Shown piece after piece: positions 12,745-20,929 of a stretch of 64,000 nt of DNA. The translations under genes were made by a program, and so were the position numbers. The notes under the pieces are model-generated. The model had not been told where the DNA came from. It worked only from the letters and a program-made list of their open reading frames with translations, and made no database searches. The first letter of the stretch is position 1, and each line of letters starts with the position of its first letter. Source of the DNA: Burkholderiaceae bacterium (GTDB lineage: Bacteria > Pseudomonadota > Gammaproteobacteria > Burkholderiales > Burkholderiaceae_E); NCBI GenBank assembly GCA_023954135.1, contig JAMLIN010000007.1, positions 1 to 64,000 of the forward strand. Reading direction: 5' to 3'.

Positions 12745-13263
12745 TCACCACAGGGTCATGAACAGCTTCAGCGGCTGATCCACGGCGGGGACGAAGCCGT
12801 AGCGTTGATAGAAACGCGCAACCGCTTCGTTCTTCGCATCGACGAACAGGCCGGCGCTGCCTACGGCTTGCGCCGCCGTACGTGCCCGGCTGATGGCATC
12901 GGCCAGCAACAGCTGGCCCAGGCCCTGGCCCTGCATGTCGATTCGCGTGGCCAGGCGTCCGAGCCGCGTCACCGGGATCTGGCGCGGATAGCGTTTCGCC
13001 TGACGGGCCGGCAGGTCCTGGGTCAGCACGAATGCGGACGCCAGCGCGTAGAAGCCGAGGATGCTGGTGGCCTGCAGGGCATAGCCGGACTGCTCCGCGG
13101 ACCGCACGGCCACGGCATCGGCGGGCACGGCGACGAATGTCCGGGAGATCCCCTTGTCCTGATGCTGTAGCGCGGTTCGCTTGAGCCAGGCATCGAGAGC
13201 CTCGACGCCGCAGTCAAACCCGTTTCGATCGTGGTGCCCAGTCAAGGGTTCCAGTCTGATCAT
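12745..13263 (-). CDS. GNAT acetyltransferase, TacT-type toxin
   Basis: The 172-residue Gcn5-related N-acetyltransferase matches the TacT/AtaT class, which blocks translation by acetylating the amino group of charged tRNAs. Signature parts are FDCGVEALDAWLKRTALQHQ near the N-terminus, the acetyl-CoA loop QGQGLGQLLL (about 111-120), and FYQRYGFVP (about 151-159) with the tyrosines used in catalysis. The start (MIRLEPL) lies 50 bases inside the DUF1778 antitoxin gene, the usual arrangement for this family. All expected motifs are present and the frame is intact, so the module looks functional. tRNA target not deducible. Confidence 0.88.
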   Translation of the reverse strand: MIRLEPLTGHHDRNGFDCGVEALDAWLKRTALQHQDKGISRTFVAVPADAVAVRSAEQSGYALQATSILGFYALASAFVLTQDLPARQAKRYPRQIPVTRLGRLATRIDMQGQGLGQLLLADAISRARTAAQAVGSAGLFVDAKNEAVARFYQRYGFVPAVDQPLKLFMTLW

Positions 13264-13537
13264 CGCGCCGGGCCACGTAGTCGTCGAGCGCCGCCCTCAG
13301 GGCGGCATTGGGTGGAAGCGGGCGATCGAGCGCCGCGACGAACGCCTGGGAGTCGCGGGCGCTCAGGCAGATCACACGCTCCTGCTCGATGACACGCTCG
13401 GCTTCGCGCAAGGCGGACTGGACGACGAACTGATTCAATGTGGCACCCGTCAGGCCGGCAGCGGCTTCCAGGGTTTCCTGCACCGCAAGCGGCACCCGGG
13501 CCGTGATGCGGCCACGGCCAGACGTTTCGGCCGGCAT
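13214..13537 (-). CDS. DUF1778 (TacA-like) RHH antitoxin
   Basis: The 107-residue protein has an N-terminal ribbon-helix-helix (RITARVPLAVQETLEAAAGLTGATLNQFVVQSAL) and a C-terminal tail (SQAFVAALDRPLPPNAAL) of the type that wraps the GNAT toxin. This is the DUF1778/TacA antitoxin family. The ATG at 13537 is preferred over upstream starts because GGAG precedes it at the right distance and the family usually starts just ahead of the RHH strand. The gene overlaps the toxin by 50 bases. Conditional cooperativity at its own promoter would be expected from the family; no operator was resolved. Confidence 0.85.
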   Translation of the reverse strand: MPAETSGRGRITARVPLAVQETLEAAAGLTGATLNQFVVQSALREAERVIEQERVICLSARDSQAFVAALDRPLPPNAALRAALDDYVARRDDQTGTLDWAPRSKRV

Positions 13538-13633
13538 GGAACATCTCCATCGGTTCGATGGCCGTAGTATAACAAGGCGGTGACAAAATGGCACCATCTG
13601 TCGCCTGCTGAGCCCCCGGCGCTTCGTGCGGAA

Positions 13634-14044
13634 TCAGCCCGCGGCCCAGTTCTCCACCGCAAGACCGTCGATCCGGCGGAACTCGCGCTCGTTGTTCGTC
13701 ACCAGCACGCAATCCTGTGCAAGGGCGTGGCAGGCGATCCACAAGTCGTTGGCGCCGATCGAGGCACCGGTGCGTTTCAGGCGCGTCGAATGCCGCGCAT
13801 AGTGGGCGCACAGTGCAGCGCTTGCCTCGTAGTCCACCGGCACGATCCGCACTAGCGCCGCAAGCTGTCGGAGCACTTCCGCCCTGCGGGTGCTGCGCTC
13901 GGCGCCCACGAGTAATTCCGCGTACGTGACGAAGGACATGCACAGGCTATCTTCAGCCCCCAGGCGGTTCACATGCTCGGCAACTTCCGGGGGACGATCC
14001 TTGATCAGGTAGATCAGGATGTTCGTGTCGAGCATGTAGTTCAC
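13634..14044 (-). CDS. vapC: VapC toxin (PIN RNase) of an AbrB-type module
   Basis: The 136-residue PIN protein carries the four acidic/polar positions in order: D6 (MLDTNILIYLIK), E43 (TYAELLVGAERS), D100 (GANDLWIACHALA) and the late VTNNEREF strand. This is a classic VapC that cleaves tRNA or rRNA. It starts with the ATG overlapping the last 4 bases of vapB. The length and motifs are those of the FitB/VapC group paired with AbrB-like antitoxins. It appears intact. Confidence 0.9.
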   Translation of the reverse strand: MNYMLDTNILIYLIKDRPPEVAEHVNRLGAEDSLCMSFVTYAELLVGAERSTRRAEVLRQLAALVRIVPVDYEASAALCAHYARHSTRLKRTGASIGANDLWIACHALAQDCVLVTNNEREFRRIDGLAVENWAAG

Positions 14045-14319
14045 AGCGCTTCCCGCTCCTGCGGGGGCAGCGGGGTACGGCGCGCTTCTTCCAGCGCCCG
14101 GACGAAGTCGGAATCGAAGCCGGCCAGGATCTCCAGCAAGACGTCGCCACGCCGTTCACTGGCCGGCTGCGGGCGCAGGACAAGGTCGCCATCCTCGTTG
14201 CGGCTGATGGTGACCTGCTTGCAGTCGAGCCGGAACTCCTGCGGGATACGTACCGCCTGGCTGTTGCCGTTCATGAAGACCCGAGTGCGAACGCCTTGTG
14301 AACGGAGGATTCTGGGCAT
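14041..14319 (-). CDS. vapB: VapB antitoxin, AbrB/SpoVT-like
   Basis: The 92-residue protein has the swapped-hairpin AbrB motif RTRVFMNGNSQAVRIPQEF and a C-terminal region (FVRALEEARRTPLPPQEREAL) that would fill the VapC active site. The ATG at 14319 is chosen, with a GAGAG sequence upstream; a GTG two codons earlier is possible. Just upstream, two copies of GTGTGTA (14335-14341 and 14349-14355) flank TACAATTAA and could be the operator. The gene overlaps vapC by 4 bases. Confidence 0.87.
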   Translation of the reverse strand: MPRILRSQGVRTRVFMNGNSQAVRIPQEFRLDCKQVTISRNEDGDLVLRPQPASERRGDVLLEILAGFDSDFVRALEEARRTPLPPQEREAL

Positions 14320-14413
14320 GATCACTCTCTTGATGTGTGTACAATTAAGTGTGTATTCTAAGCTTGCTCCCCTTGCCGATCAATAGGCCTTCCTTCCAAT
14401 GGACTGGCGGCCC

Positions 14414-14574
14414 AGAACCTGTGAATGAATCGGCCGCGCCCGAGCGGTGCGCCAGGGGGGTTCCGATCGAGGCGCAAAGCGCAGCCATGTCGGGCGACAT
14501 GGCGAGCATTTGCAACGAAGAGCGGGGCCGCCATGGCGTGACGAGCGGGCGTGGACGGTTCTTTCACAGGTTCT
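14414..14574. repeat. MITE-like element with 29-bp imperfect terminal inverted repeats
   Basis: The left arm 14414-14442 (starts AGAACCTGTGAATGAATC) and the right arm 14546-14574 (ends TTTCACAGGTTCT) are inverted copies with about 4 mismatches. Inside, at 14486-14505, GCCATGTCG and CGACATGGC form a further 9-bp hairpin with a GG loop. The element has no convincing coding frame and occupies most of the 327-base gap between two divergent vapBC operons. The structure resembles a non-autonomous transposable element or a large repeat able to form a cruciform. The remaining gap sequence shows only the vapB operator candidates. Confidence 0.5.
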
Positions 14575-14608
14575 CAGCCCTATGGGAGGGTAAGGGTTGA
14601 GGAGAATC

Positions 14609-14641
14609 GCTACAATGTACACATCCAGATATACGTGTAGC
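14609..14641 (+). promoter_or_regulatory. Putative operator ahead of the second vapBC
   Basis: GCTACA at 14609-14614 and TGTAGC at 14636-14641 form an inverted repeat around an AT-rich centre (ATGTACACATC...ATATACG), ending 5 bases before the vapB ATG. The location and symmetry suit autorepression by the VapB/VapC complex. A GGAG at 14601 sits too far upstream for the ATG. Confidence 0.4.
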
Positions 14642-14646
14642 CAATC

Positions 14647-14901
14647 ATGGCGCTCAACATCCGCAGCCCCGAAGCCGACCGCCTGGCCACGGAAGTGGCC
14701 AGGCTCACGGGCGAAACCAAGACCCTGGCCGTCACCACGGCCCTGCGCGAGCGCCTCGCGCGAGTACGCCGGGCACGCGGCCGGCCGCGCCTGGCCGACG
14801 AGCTCATCGAGATCGCCCGCCAGTGCGCCAGCCTGCCGGTGCTCGATGCACGCAGTGAAGACGAGATCGTGGGATACGACGACCACGGGGCGCCGCGCTG
14901 A
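14647..14901 (+). CDS. vapB: VapB antitoxin, Psk/Rv0623 type
   Basis: The 84-residue protein begins [18 protein letters not shown] and continues [18 protein letters not shown], the hallmark of the PSK_trans_fac (Rv0623-like) antitoxins with an N-terminal RHH. The basic [10 protein letters not shown] segment follows, then a C-terminal toxin-binding tail. The stop codon overlaps the vapC ATG by one base, giving tight coupling. It probably represses its own promoter through the inverted repeat directly upstream. Confidence 0.9.
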   Translation: MALNIRSPEADRLATEVARLTGETKTLAVTTALRERLARVRRARGRPRLADELIEIARQCASLPVLDARSEDEIVGYDDHGAPR

Positions 14902-15293
14902 TGGTGCTCGACACTTCCGCGCTGGTCGCCATCCTGTCAGGCGAACCCGAGCACGAGGCGTTCATCCAGGCCATCGAACAGGCCGATGTGCGCCTGCTGT
15001 CGGCCGCCACGCTGCTCGAGGCATCGATCGTGATCGAAGCACGCTACGGCGCTGCGGGTGCGCAGCATCTCGACCGGCTGCTGGAACGCGCCGACGTGGA
15101 GATCGTCCCCATGGATCGCGAGCAAGCCAGCACCGCGCGTGCCGGCTGGCAGCGCTTTGGCAAGGGTCGTCATCCGGCCGCCCTGAACTTCGGCGACTGT
15201 TTCTCCTACGCCTTGGCCGTGACCCGTGGCGAGCCGCTGCTCTTCAAGGGCAACGATTTCAGCCAGACCGACGTGCCGATGGCACGGATCTGA
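14901..15293 (+). CDS. vapC: VapC toxin paired with the Psk-type VapB
   Basis: The 130-residue PIN RNase shows D4 ([12 protein letters not shown]), E40 (LLEASIVIEARYG), D99 (ALNFGDCFSYALA) and the final LFKGNDFSQTDV segment that supplies the fourth acid. These match the Rv0624-like VapC group that goes with this VapB. The product appears complete. Downstream, on the opposite strand, lies the end of the WecG-family gene after about 50 bases. Confidence 0.92.
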   Translation: MVLDTSALVAILSGEPEHEAFIQAIEQADVRLLSAATLLEASIVIEARYGAAGAQHLDRLLERADVEIVPMDREQASTARAGWQRFGKGRHPAALNFGDCFSYALAVTRGEPLLFKGNDFSQTDVPMARI

Positions 15294-15344
15294 AACCTCG
15301 TGACCACCACGGCACCCTGAGCAGCTTCAGCGGCCGGGCGATCG

Positions 15345-16208
15345 CTAGCGCCCGAGCAGCTGCCGCGCCGCGCCGATCACGAAGGCGAAGTTGGTGCGCA
15401 GGTAGCGCCCGAGCAGGCGGCGCGGCTCGCGCGCGAGTCGCCAGCCCCATTCCAGGCCGGACTTCTGCATCCACAGCGGGGCACGGCGCACCGTGCCAGC
15501 GTAGAAGTCGAACGCCGCGCCGACGCCGATCATGACGGCGGAGATGCGCTCGCGCTGATGGTGGATCCAGACTTCCTGCTTCGGGCAGCCGAGCCCGACG
15601 AAGACCACCTGCGCACCGGACGCATTGATGCGTTCGACGAGCTCGTCCTCGAGCCTGGCGGACCACTCGCCCCAGGGCGGCGCGATGGTGCCCACCACCT
15701 GCAGGCCGGGGAAGTCCCGCTGCAGCCGCGCCGCCAGCAGGCCGAGCGTGCGGGCGGTGCTGCCGAAGAGGAACACCTTCTCGTTGCGGCCGGCGGCCTC
15801 GCCGCAGTAGTGCCACATCAGGTCGGGGCCGGCGATGCGCTCCTGGCGCTTGCGTCGCAGGAGCGAAAGAAACCAGGCCACGGACATGCCGTCGGCGGTG
15901 CTGAGGTCGGCGGACTCGATCGCGGCGCGCAGCTCCGGATCCCGGCGGGCGGTGACGATGGAGTGGGCGTTGCAGGTGACGACGACGCGCGGCTCGCCGG
16001 CGCGCACCCAGCCGGCGATGCGGTTGAGCGCTTCGCGCCAGGTGGCGACGTCGATCGGCATGCCGAGCACCGGCATGCGAATCCGCAGTTCGGCATCGTT
16101 GGCTGCCGTGGCGCGCTGGCCGACCGCTGCCCGGGTCACGTCGACCGGCACTCCGATGCCGGACGAATCACCCTGCTGGTCGCCCCCGATGCCAGCCTGG
16201 ATCTGCAT
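15345..16208 (-). CDS. WecG/TagA/CpsF-family glycosyltransferase (GT26)
   Basis: The 287-residue enzyme belongs to the WecG/TagA family, which transfers a hexosamine-type sugar (ManNAc or ManNAcA in known members) onto a polyprenyl-pyrophosphate-linked acceptor at the inner membrane. Seen are VVTCNAHSIVTARRDPEL, STADGMSVAWF, the nucleotide-sugar segment VFLFGSTARTLGLLAA, and FVGLGCPKQEVWI plus GVGAAFDFYAGTVRRAP. The ATG at 16208 is preferred, with GGGAGG 6-7 bases ahead, over a longer open frame. It is the last gene of the LuxR-GT4-WecG run. The sugar is unknown; the UDP-GlcNAc 2-epimerase at 38.6 kb could supply a ManNAc donor. Confidence 0.88.
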   Translation of the reverse strand: MQIQAGIGGDQQGDSSGIGVPVDVTRAAVGQRATAANDAELRIRMPVLGMPIDVATWREALNRIAGWVRAGEPRVVVTCNAHSIVTARRDPELRAAIESADLSTADGMSVAWFLSLLRRKRQERIAGPDLMWHYCGEAAGRNEKVFLFGSTARTLGLLAARLQRDFPGLQVVGTIAPPWGEWSARLEDELVERINASGAQVVFVGLGCPKQEVWIHHQRERISAVMIGVGAAFDFYAGTVRRAPLWMQKSGLEWGWRLAREPRRLLGRYLRTNFAFVIGAARQLLGR

Positions 16209-16329
16209 TCTTTTCCTCCCGATGAATTGATACCACAGCCCCGCGGGGATTGGGAGGGAGAAGGCCTGATTCAGCCGGTTTTCGGCCTGATCTGGATCAT
16301 GAATCTCGTATCCGATCCCATCGGGAACA

Positions 16330-17556
16330 TCAGGAATCCTCCGAATGGAGGAGGGTCGGGCCTTCAATGCGAATCACTTCGGAATAGATCGCCATCAGCC
16401 GCTCGAAATTGCGCTGCGGCGTCCAGCGCGCCAGGTAGCAGGCGCGCGCGTTCGCGCCGCGCCTTGCGAGCTCGCCCGCCTGCGCGCGCGCCGAGCGGAT
16501 CGCGGCGACCCATGCCGCGACGTCGCCCGGCGGCAGCAGCCAGCCGGTGGCACCGTCGACCACGATCTCGCGCAGCGCCCCCTGGTCGCTCGCGAACACC
16601 GGCAGGCCGAGCGCACCGGCCTCGACCAGGCTGCGCGGGAAATTCTCGTGGCCGACGCTGGGCAGGACCAGGGCGGCGGCGCCCGCCATCTCGCGGCGCA
16701 CCCCCTCGGCGGGCTGCTCGCCGAGCAGCTCGACGTTCGGCAATGCCTCGAGCAAGCCGCGCTGCGGACCGTCGCCGAGCACACGCACGCGCAGCTCCGG
16801 CATGGCCGCGGCGATCGCCGCCAGGATTCCGATGCCCTTGTCCGCCACGAGCCGGCCGACGAAGAGCAGGCAGTCCCCGCGCGCGAGTCCGACACCGCCC
16901 TCGGCCGAGCCGTCGGCAAGCGGATCCGCGACGAAGTTCGGCTTCACCGCGATCCGCTCGCCCGGCAGGCCGCCGGCGATGAGCACGCCGCGGCTGAACT
17001 CCGACAGCGCGATGAAGCGCGCCACCTTGCGGCGCCAGGTGCCGAGCAGCCGGTGCCCGGCCAGCATGGCGGCGACCGCCCCGGTGGCGGCACGGGAATC
17101 CCGGTAGCAGGCATGGCGGATCGCCGGCAGCGGCAGGCGGCCCACGCAGTCCATGCAGCTGCGCCCGTCGCGCTGGAGCATGCCCTGGGGACACACGAGC
17201 CGGAAGTTGTGCAGGGTCTGCACGTAGGGCACCCCCGCGCGCGAGGCCACCCAGGCGAGCGCCGGCGACAGCGACGGAAACGTGTTGTGGGCATGGATCA
17301 CGTCCGGCCGGAAAGCCGCGATCGCGGCGGCGAGCTCGCGCGCCGGCCCCGGCGCCCAGACGGTATCGCGGGCGAGGCGCAGGGCATGCCGTCCGGCGAG
17401 GTCGTCGTTGTGCCGCTCGAAGACCTCGACCTGCTGGCCGAAGCCGCGCAGCATCGCGACCTCGTCCTCGAAGACCGCATCCTCGCCGCCGCGACGTCGA
17501 TAGCGCGCATGCGCCACCAGGATGCGCAGCGGGCGGGACGGCCGCGGCGAGCTCAG
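16330..17556 (-). CDS. GT4 glycosyltransferase coupled to the LuxR gene
   Basis: The product is a GT-B family 4 retaining glycosyltransferase of about 400 residues. It shows RILVAHARYRRRGGEDAVFEDE with the GGED acceptor loop, DVIHAHNTFPSLSPA, a CPQGMLQRDGRSCMDCVG cysteine-rich insert, FVGRLVADKGI, and the E-x7-E motif in HENFPRSLVEAGALGLPVFAS. No ATG fits. The first workable starts are CTG at 17556, which overlaps the LuxR stop (CTGA) with GGAGG about 10 bases ahead, or GTG at 17517, which would begin inside the first beta strand. I chose 17556. Translation is therefore probably coupled to the regulator. Donor and acceptor unknown. Confidence 0.82.
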   Translation of the reverse strand: MSSPRPSRPLRILVAHARYRRRGGEDAVFEDEVAMLRGFGQQVEVFERHNDDLAGRHALRLARDTVWAPGPARELAAAIAAFRPDVIHAHNTFPSLSPALAWVASRAGVPYVQTLHNFRLVCPQGMLQRDGRSCMDCVGRLPLPAIRHACYRDSRAATGAVAAMLAGHRLLGTWRRKVARFIALSEFSRGVLIAGGLPGERIAVKPNFVADPLADGSAEGGVGLARGDCLLFVGRLVADKGIGILAAIAAAMPELRVRVLGDGPQRGLLEALPNVELLGEQPAEGVRREMAGAAALVLPSVGHENFPRSLVEAGALGLPVFASDQGALREIVVDGATGWLLPPGDVAAWVAAIRSARAQAGELARRGANARACYLARWTPQRNFERLMAIYSEVIRIEGPTLLHSEDS

Positions 17557-18737
17557 GCGGGCGCCGCCTCCAGCTCCATCAGCAGGGTGACCAGCTCCAC
17601 CTGGCGCCGCACGCCCGCCTTGCGCTTGGCGTGCTTGAGGTGGGTGCGGACCGTCTCGACCGAGCAATTGCGTGCCCTGGATATCTCTTGGGTGGACGCA
17701 TTCTGGTACAGGCGCCAGACGGTGTCGAATTCGGCCGGCGTCCAGCCGAAGAGCGCCGCGGTGCGCGCCGCAAGGCCGGCGGTGTCCGCATCCTGCACCG
17801 GGCGCACGACCAGCAGGGCGGACGCCCCGGCGAGCGACACGACGCCACGGTTGCGCCCGAGCGGGCGCATCTCGAGCATGTGCTCGGCCTCGTGGCCGGC
17901 CGGGCCCAGACGAACCGTCAGCCGGCACCGGGCTCCGGCGCAGCGGGCGGGCCTCGCGCGGCGCTCGGATCGGCCGCCGGCGAACGCCCCCGCATCGAGC
18001 ACCGGACGGAAACCCGACGCGATGGTGCCGCTGTCGAGGTGCGTCCGCAGCCAGGCAGCCGCTTCGGTCGAAGCGGGCCGCAGCAGCCCGGCGGTATCGG
18101 TCAGAACGCCCCTATCGATCAGCCCGGCGCCTGCCGCATTGGTCTGCAGCAGCCGGCCCGTAGCGCCGAGCACGAACATCGCCGGCGGGTCGCCCTCCTC
18201 ATCGTCGATGCGCGCGCGCAGCAGCTCGGTGCCCATGCGCTCGGCCTGCAGCAGCACGGGGCCGAGCTCGCGGATGGTCTCGTCCGTCCGCTCGTCGAAG
18301 GGCTCCTGGTCCGGGCCGCGGTGCCAGCTCACGATGAACGGCGCGGCGCGCGGCGCCTCGGGGGTGACGACGAGCGCGCGCATGTGGCGGACGCGGTTGG
18401 GCTCGAGGAACGCGGCGAAGAACTCGGAATCGACGAGCGCATCGCGGGCGCAGAGGTCCTCGCCGCGCACGAGCCGGGCCTGGCCCGGCGGCGGAGGCGA
18501 GACGCGCGCCCACCAGGTGTCGATATGGTGGAAGTATTCGTAGTAGCGACGGATCGTGCCGTGAGCGAGGCCGAACTCCCAGGCAGGGCGATGATCCGGG
18601 CTGGGGGAGGCGGACATGATGAAGGCGGAATGCGCCTTCAGGCAACGGGACGTCGTCTGCAGGAAGTCGTCCCAGCGTGCGGCGTCGAGCACTGCCTCGA
18701 ACAGCGTTTCCTTCGCAGCGCAGCAACCAATCGCCAT
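17553..18737 (-). CDS. LuxR-family HTH transcriptional regulator
   Basis: The 394-residue regulator has a C-terminal LuxR helix-turn-helix (QEISRARNCSVETVRTHLKHAKRK, about residues 340-370). The long N-terminal sensory part shows a PAS-like middle section (PAMFVLGATGRLLQTNAAG) but no recognised ligand pocket. The ATG at 18737 is chosen because the family starts near MAIGCCAAKETLFEAVLDAA; a strong purine-rich GGAAGGAGGG lies some 45 bases upstream and could belong to an earlier, unresolved start. It is first in a minus-strand operon with GT4 and WecG-family genes. A role in controlling polysaccharide genes is inference. Confidence 0.82.
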   Translation of the reverse strand: MAIGCCAAKETLFEAVLDAARWDDFLQTTSRCLKAHSAFIMSASPSPDHRPAWEFGLAHGTIRRYYEYFHHIDTWWARVSPPPPGQARLVRGEDLCARDALVDSEFFAAFLEPNRVRHMRALVVTPEAPRAAPFIVSWHRGPDQEPFDERTDETIRELGPVLLQAERMGTELLRARIDDEEGDPPAMFVLGATGRLLQTNAAGAGLIDRGVLTDTAGLLRPASTEAAAWLRTHLDSGTIASGFRPVLDAGAFAGGRSERRARPARCAGARCRLTVRLGPAGHEAEHMLEMRPLGRNRGVVSLAGASALLVVRPVQDADTAGLAARTAALFGWTPAEFDTVWRLYQNASTQEISRARNCSVETVRTHLKHAKRKAGVRRQVELVTLLMELEAAPA

Positions 18738-18927
18738 CCGTAGCCGCCCGTCGATATCCGACGGACACCCTCCTTCCCTCGTGAGACACTCCCGGTTCGG
18801 GGCGTCCCTGTTCGTCTTGCGGCAATGCGATACCCGATCTGTATTAAGAAAGGCCCCCCCGATCGAGTCATCCCATTTTTTGACTAGCCGTAACGACCTA
18901 GTCCGCCACACCCAATCAGGTTAGCAA

Positions 18928-19392
18928 TTGCCAGACGCCACCGACACCCCCGGCGCCCGCCGCGCACCGGCCCTCTCGAGACCGCAAGGCGCCGATGCCG
19001 CCTGGAAGCGACTGCTCGCCGCGATCCTCCATCCGGCGGCGCCGCTGCGGGTCGGCGCCGGCCTGCTCTGCCTCGCGCTGGTGGTGGCCATGTTCTGGCT
19101 CGGCAGCCAGCCGGGCGCATCGGCGCTGATCCCTACCCCGCCCTGGGACCGGCTGCTGCACTTCGTGGTGTACGGCGGCTACGCGACGCTCGCCTGGATC
19201 GCCTTCGGCGGCCGCCGCTGGCTGCCCGCCCTGCTGGTGGCCGCAGCGATCGGCCTCGCCGACGAAGGGCTGCAGTCGCTCGCGCCCGGACGCACCGCCG
19301 ACTGGACCGACATCGCCGCCGACATCGCCGGCGCGGTCACCGCGGTCGTGGTGCTCGGCGCGCTGCGCCGCCGTTTCGATCGCGGGCGGTAG
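18928..19392 (+). CDS. VanZ-like membrane protein
   Basis: This is a small membrane protein of about 154 residues with three or four hydrophobic segments and the VanZ motifs: WDRLLHFVVYGGYATLAWIAF, AIGLADEGLQSLAPGRTADWTDI, then a final helix. In this family an invariant DE..Q and a D-x-x-D near the helix starts are kept; here they are DEGLQ and DWTDIAAD. VanZ-like proteins often sit near polysaccharide or teicoplanin-resistance genes, with no settled biochemical role. A TTG start at 18928 is used with AGG about 10 bases ahead. It is divergent from the LuxR gene, with about 190 bases between and no clear promoter recognised. Confidence 0.78.
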   Translation: MPDATDTPGARRAPALSRPQGADAAWKRLLAAILHPAAPLRVGAGLLCLALVVAMFWLGSQPGASALIPTPPWDRLLHFVVYGGYATLAWIAFGGRRWLPALLVAAAIGLADEGLQSLAPGRTADWTDIAADIAGAVTAVVVLGALRRRFDRGR

Positions 19393-19415
19393 GCGGGCTC
19401 CCCGCAGCCGGAGCG

Positions 19416-20183
19416 CTACGGATCGAGCCCCAGGGCCGCCCGTCCGGCGATGATCGTCGCCGGGTTGACGGCGCACAGCCGGGTCGCGAGCTCGTCGCCG
19501 TAGGTATCGCGCAGCGTGCACCAGGCGTCGATCAGCACCGGCGGCCGGTAGCGCAGGTTGTGGGCATCCGTGGCCACAGCGAACACCTGCTCGCGGCGCA
19601 GCAACTCGTGGGCAGTGTCGTGGGCGCGCGGGCCGAACCAGCCGCAGACCGAAGCCGCTGTGAGCTGCAGCAGGCAGCCCTCGCGCACGAAGGGCTCGAT
19701 CGCATCGGGCGAGCGCATCACCGCCTTGTTGCGTTCGGGGTGCGCGATCATCGGCACGATGCCGGCGCGCAGCAGCCAGCGCACCGCATTGAGCGCCCCC
19801 ACCGGGATGAGGCCGTCGGGGAACTCGAGCAGCATCACCTTCGAGCCCTGCCAGCCGCCGAGCATGGGAGCGCGGCCATCGGCCGCCATCTCCAGCGAAT
19901 CCGGCGTGAGATGCACCTCTCCGCCCAGGTGCACCGCGAGCGCGATGCCGGCCGAATCGAGCGTCTTGCGAAACGCCTGGAACTTGGGCCGCAGGCCCGG
20001 CAGATCGTTGGGGAAGCGCCCCGGGAAGACGTGCGGCGTGAGGATCGCGGTGGTGATCCGGCTGAGCACCGCCGCCTTGGCCAGGCCGAGCCCGGCCTGC
20101 AGGTCCTGCGCACCGTCGTCGACCGAGGGCAGGAGATGGCAGTGGATATCGACGAGATCGGGAATGTCCGCGTGACGCTGCAT
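19416..20183 (-). CDS. PHP-type protein-tyrosine phosphatase (CpsB/YwqE family)
   Basis: The 255-residue metal-dependent phosphatase of the PHP fold has VDIHCHLLPSVDDGA (metal-binding HxH and DDGA), LTPHVFPGRF, EVHLTPDS, MIAHPERNKAV and VATDAHNLRYRPP. All metal-ligand motifs are visible. CpsB/Wzb-like enzymes remove phosphate from the tyrosine cluster of BY-kinases that control polysaccharide polymerisation. Such a kinase is encoded at 50.4-52.7 kb, so this enzyme is its likely antagonist although not adjacent. The ATG at 20183 is chosen; a GTG 16 codons upstream is possible. The Shine-Dalgarno sequence is weak. Confidence 0.87.
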   Translation of the reverse strand: MQRHADIPDLVDIHCHLLPSVDDGAQDLQAGLGLAKAAVLSRITTAILTPHVFPGRFPNDLPGLRPKFQAFRKTLDSAGIALAVHLGGEVHLTPDSLEMAADGRAPMLGGWQGSKVMLLEFPDGLIPVGALNAVRWLLRAGIVPMIAHPERNKAVMRSPDAIEPFVREGCLLQLTAASVCGWFGPRAHDTAHELLRREQVFAVATDAHNLRYRPPVLIDAWCTLRDTYGDELATRLCAVNPATIIAGRAALGLDP

Positions 20184-20227
20184 GCGGGCAGCATACCAGC
20201 GCCCCGTATCCGCGCGATGGCCGGACT

Positions 20228-20929
20228 TCACAGAAGCCGTTCGAGGCGGCGCACCCGCTTCCAGAGCAAGGCCCTAGGCACATCCACAGCCAAGGCCCGC
20301 ATGCAACGCTCGAGCAATCCCTGCTCTTCGCGCAGGCGGCCGATCGACTTGCCGAGATCCCGCGAAACCGATGTCCCGTACGCCCCTTCCGCTTTGGCCA
20401 CCGCCGTACGCAGGACCGACAGGGGCAGATCGATCATGGCCAGATCGATCAGGTCACGACTGAAGACGCTGGCATCGAGCCAGCGATCCGAGTTGGCCAG
20501 CAGCTTGCTGGCCGCCATGTCGAGGGGCGTCAGTGTCGGCACACCACACAGTGCATCCTGCGCACCAGGCGTGTTCAGTTCGATTCGGCCTTCAAGCACG
20601 ATTTCAAGCTTGATCGGCGCGCCGCTCACCTCGACCGAGGTACGAATACCGTACTGATCCGCCCGAATGGGCTGAATCAAGGGGAATGCCGTCGCGCCCT
20701 CGCGCAACAAGGGCGATATACCGTCGGCGGAGCGGACCGACTCGCGCAGGTCCCGATAACACACGAGGTCGAAGACCAGGAAATCGACATCCACGGACTC
20801 CCGATATTCTCCGTAGCGCAGGGCGATCGCGGTACCGCCGCCGAACAGGCACCGACTTCGTCGGAGCAACTCGCCATCCAGAGCGGTGAGAAACTGCGCG
20901 ACATGCCGGTGGTGAGCTCGCTTATACAC
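20228..20929 (-). CDS. Nucleotidyltransferase toxin, AbiEii/AbiGii family
   Basis: The 233-residue protein has the MNT-type nucleotidyltransferase core CLFGGGTAIALRYGEYRESVDVDFLVF, with GGGT at about 30-33 and the DxD pair near 47-49. This is the AbiEii/MenT class of toxins, which can add nucleotides to tRNA ends. TPLDMAASKLLANSDR further on matches the lysine-containing motif of the family. It follows the XRE gene with an 8-base overlap, forming a bicistronic module. The usual AbiEi antitoxin is replaced by an XRE protein. All catalytic motifs are present. Confidence 0.82.
   Translation of the reverse strand: MYKRAHHRHVAQFLTALDGELLRRSRCLFGGGTAIALRYGEYRESVDVDFLVFDLVCYRDLRESVRSADGISPLLREGATAFPLIQPIRADQYGIRTSVEVSGAPIKLEIVLEGRIELNTPGAQDALCGVPTLTPLDMAASKLLANSDRWLDASVFSRDLIDLAMIDLPLSVLRTAVAKAEGAYGTSVSRDLGKSIGRLREEQGLLERCMRALAVDVPRALLWKRVRRLERLL

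Noticed and set aside
14358..14567. Small open frames within the inverted-repeat element
   Set aside because: They span the terminal repeats and have no recognisable protein pattern.
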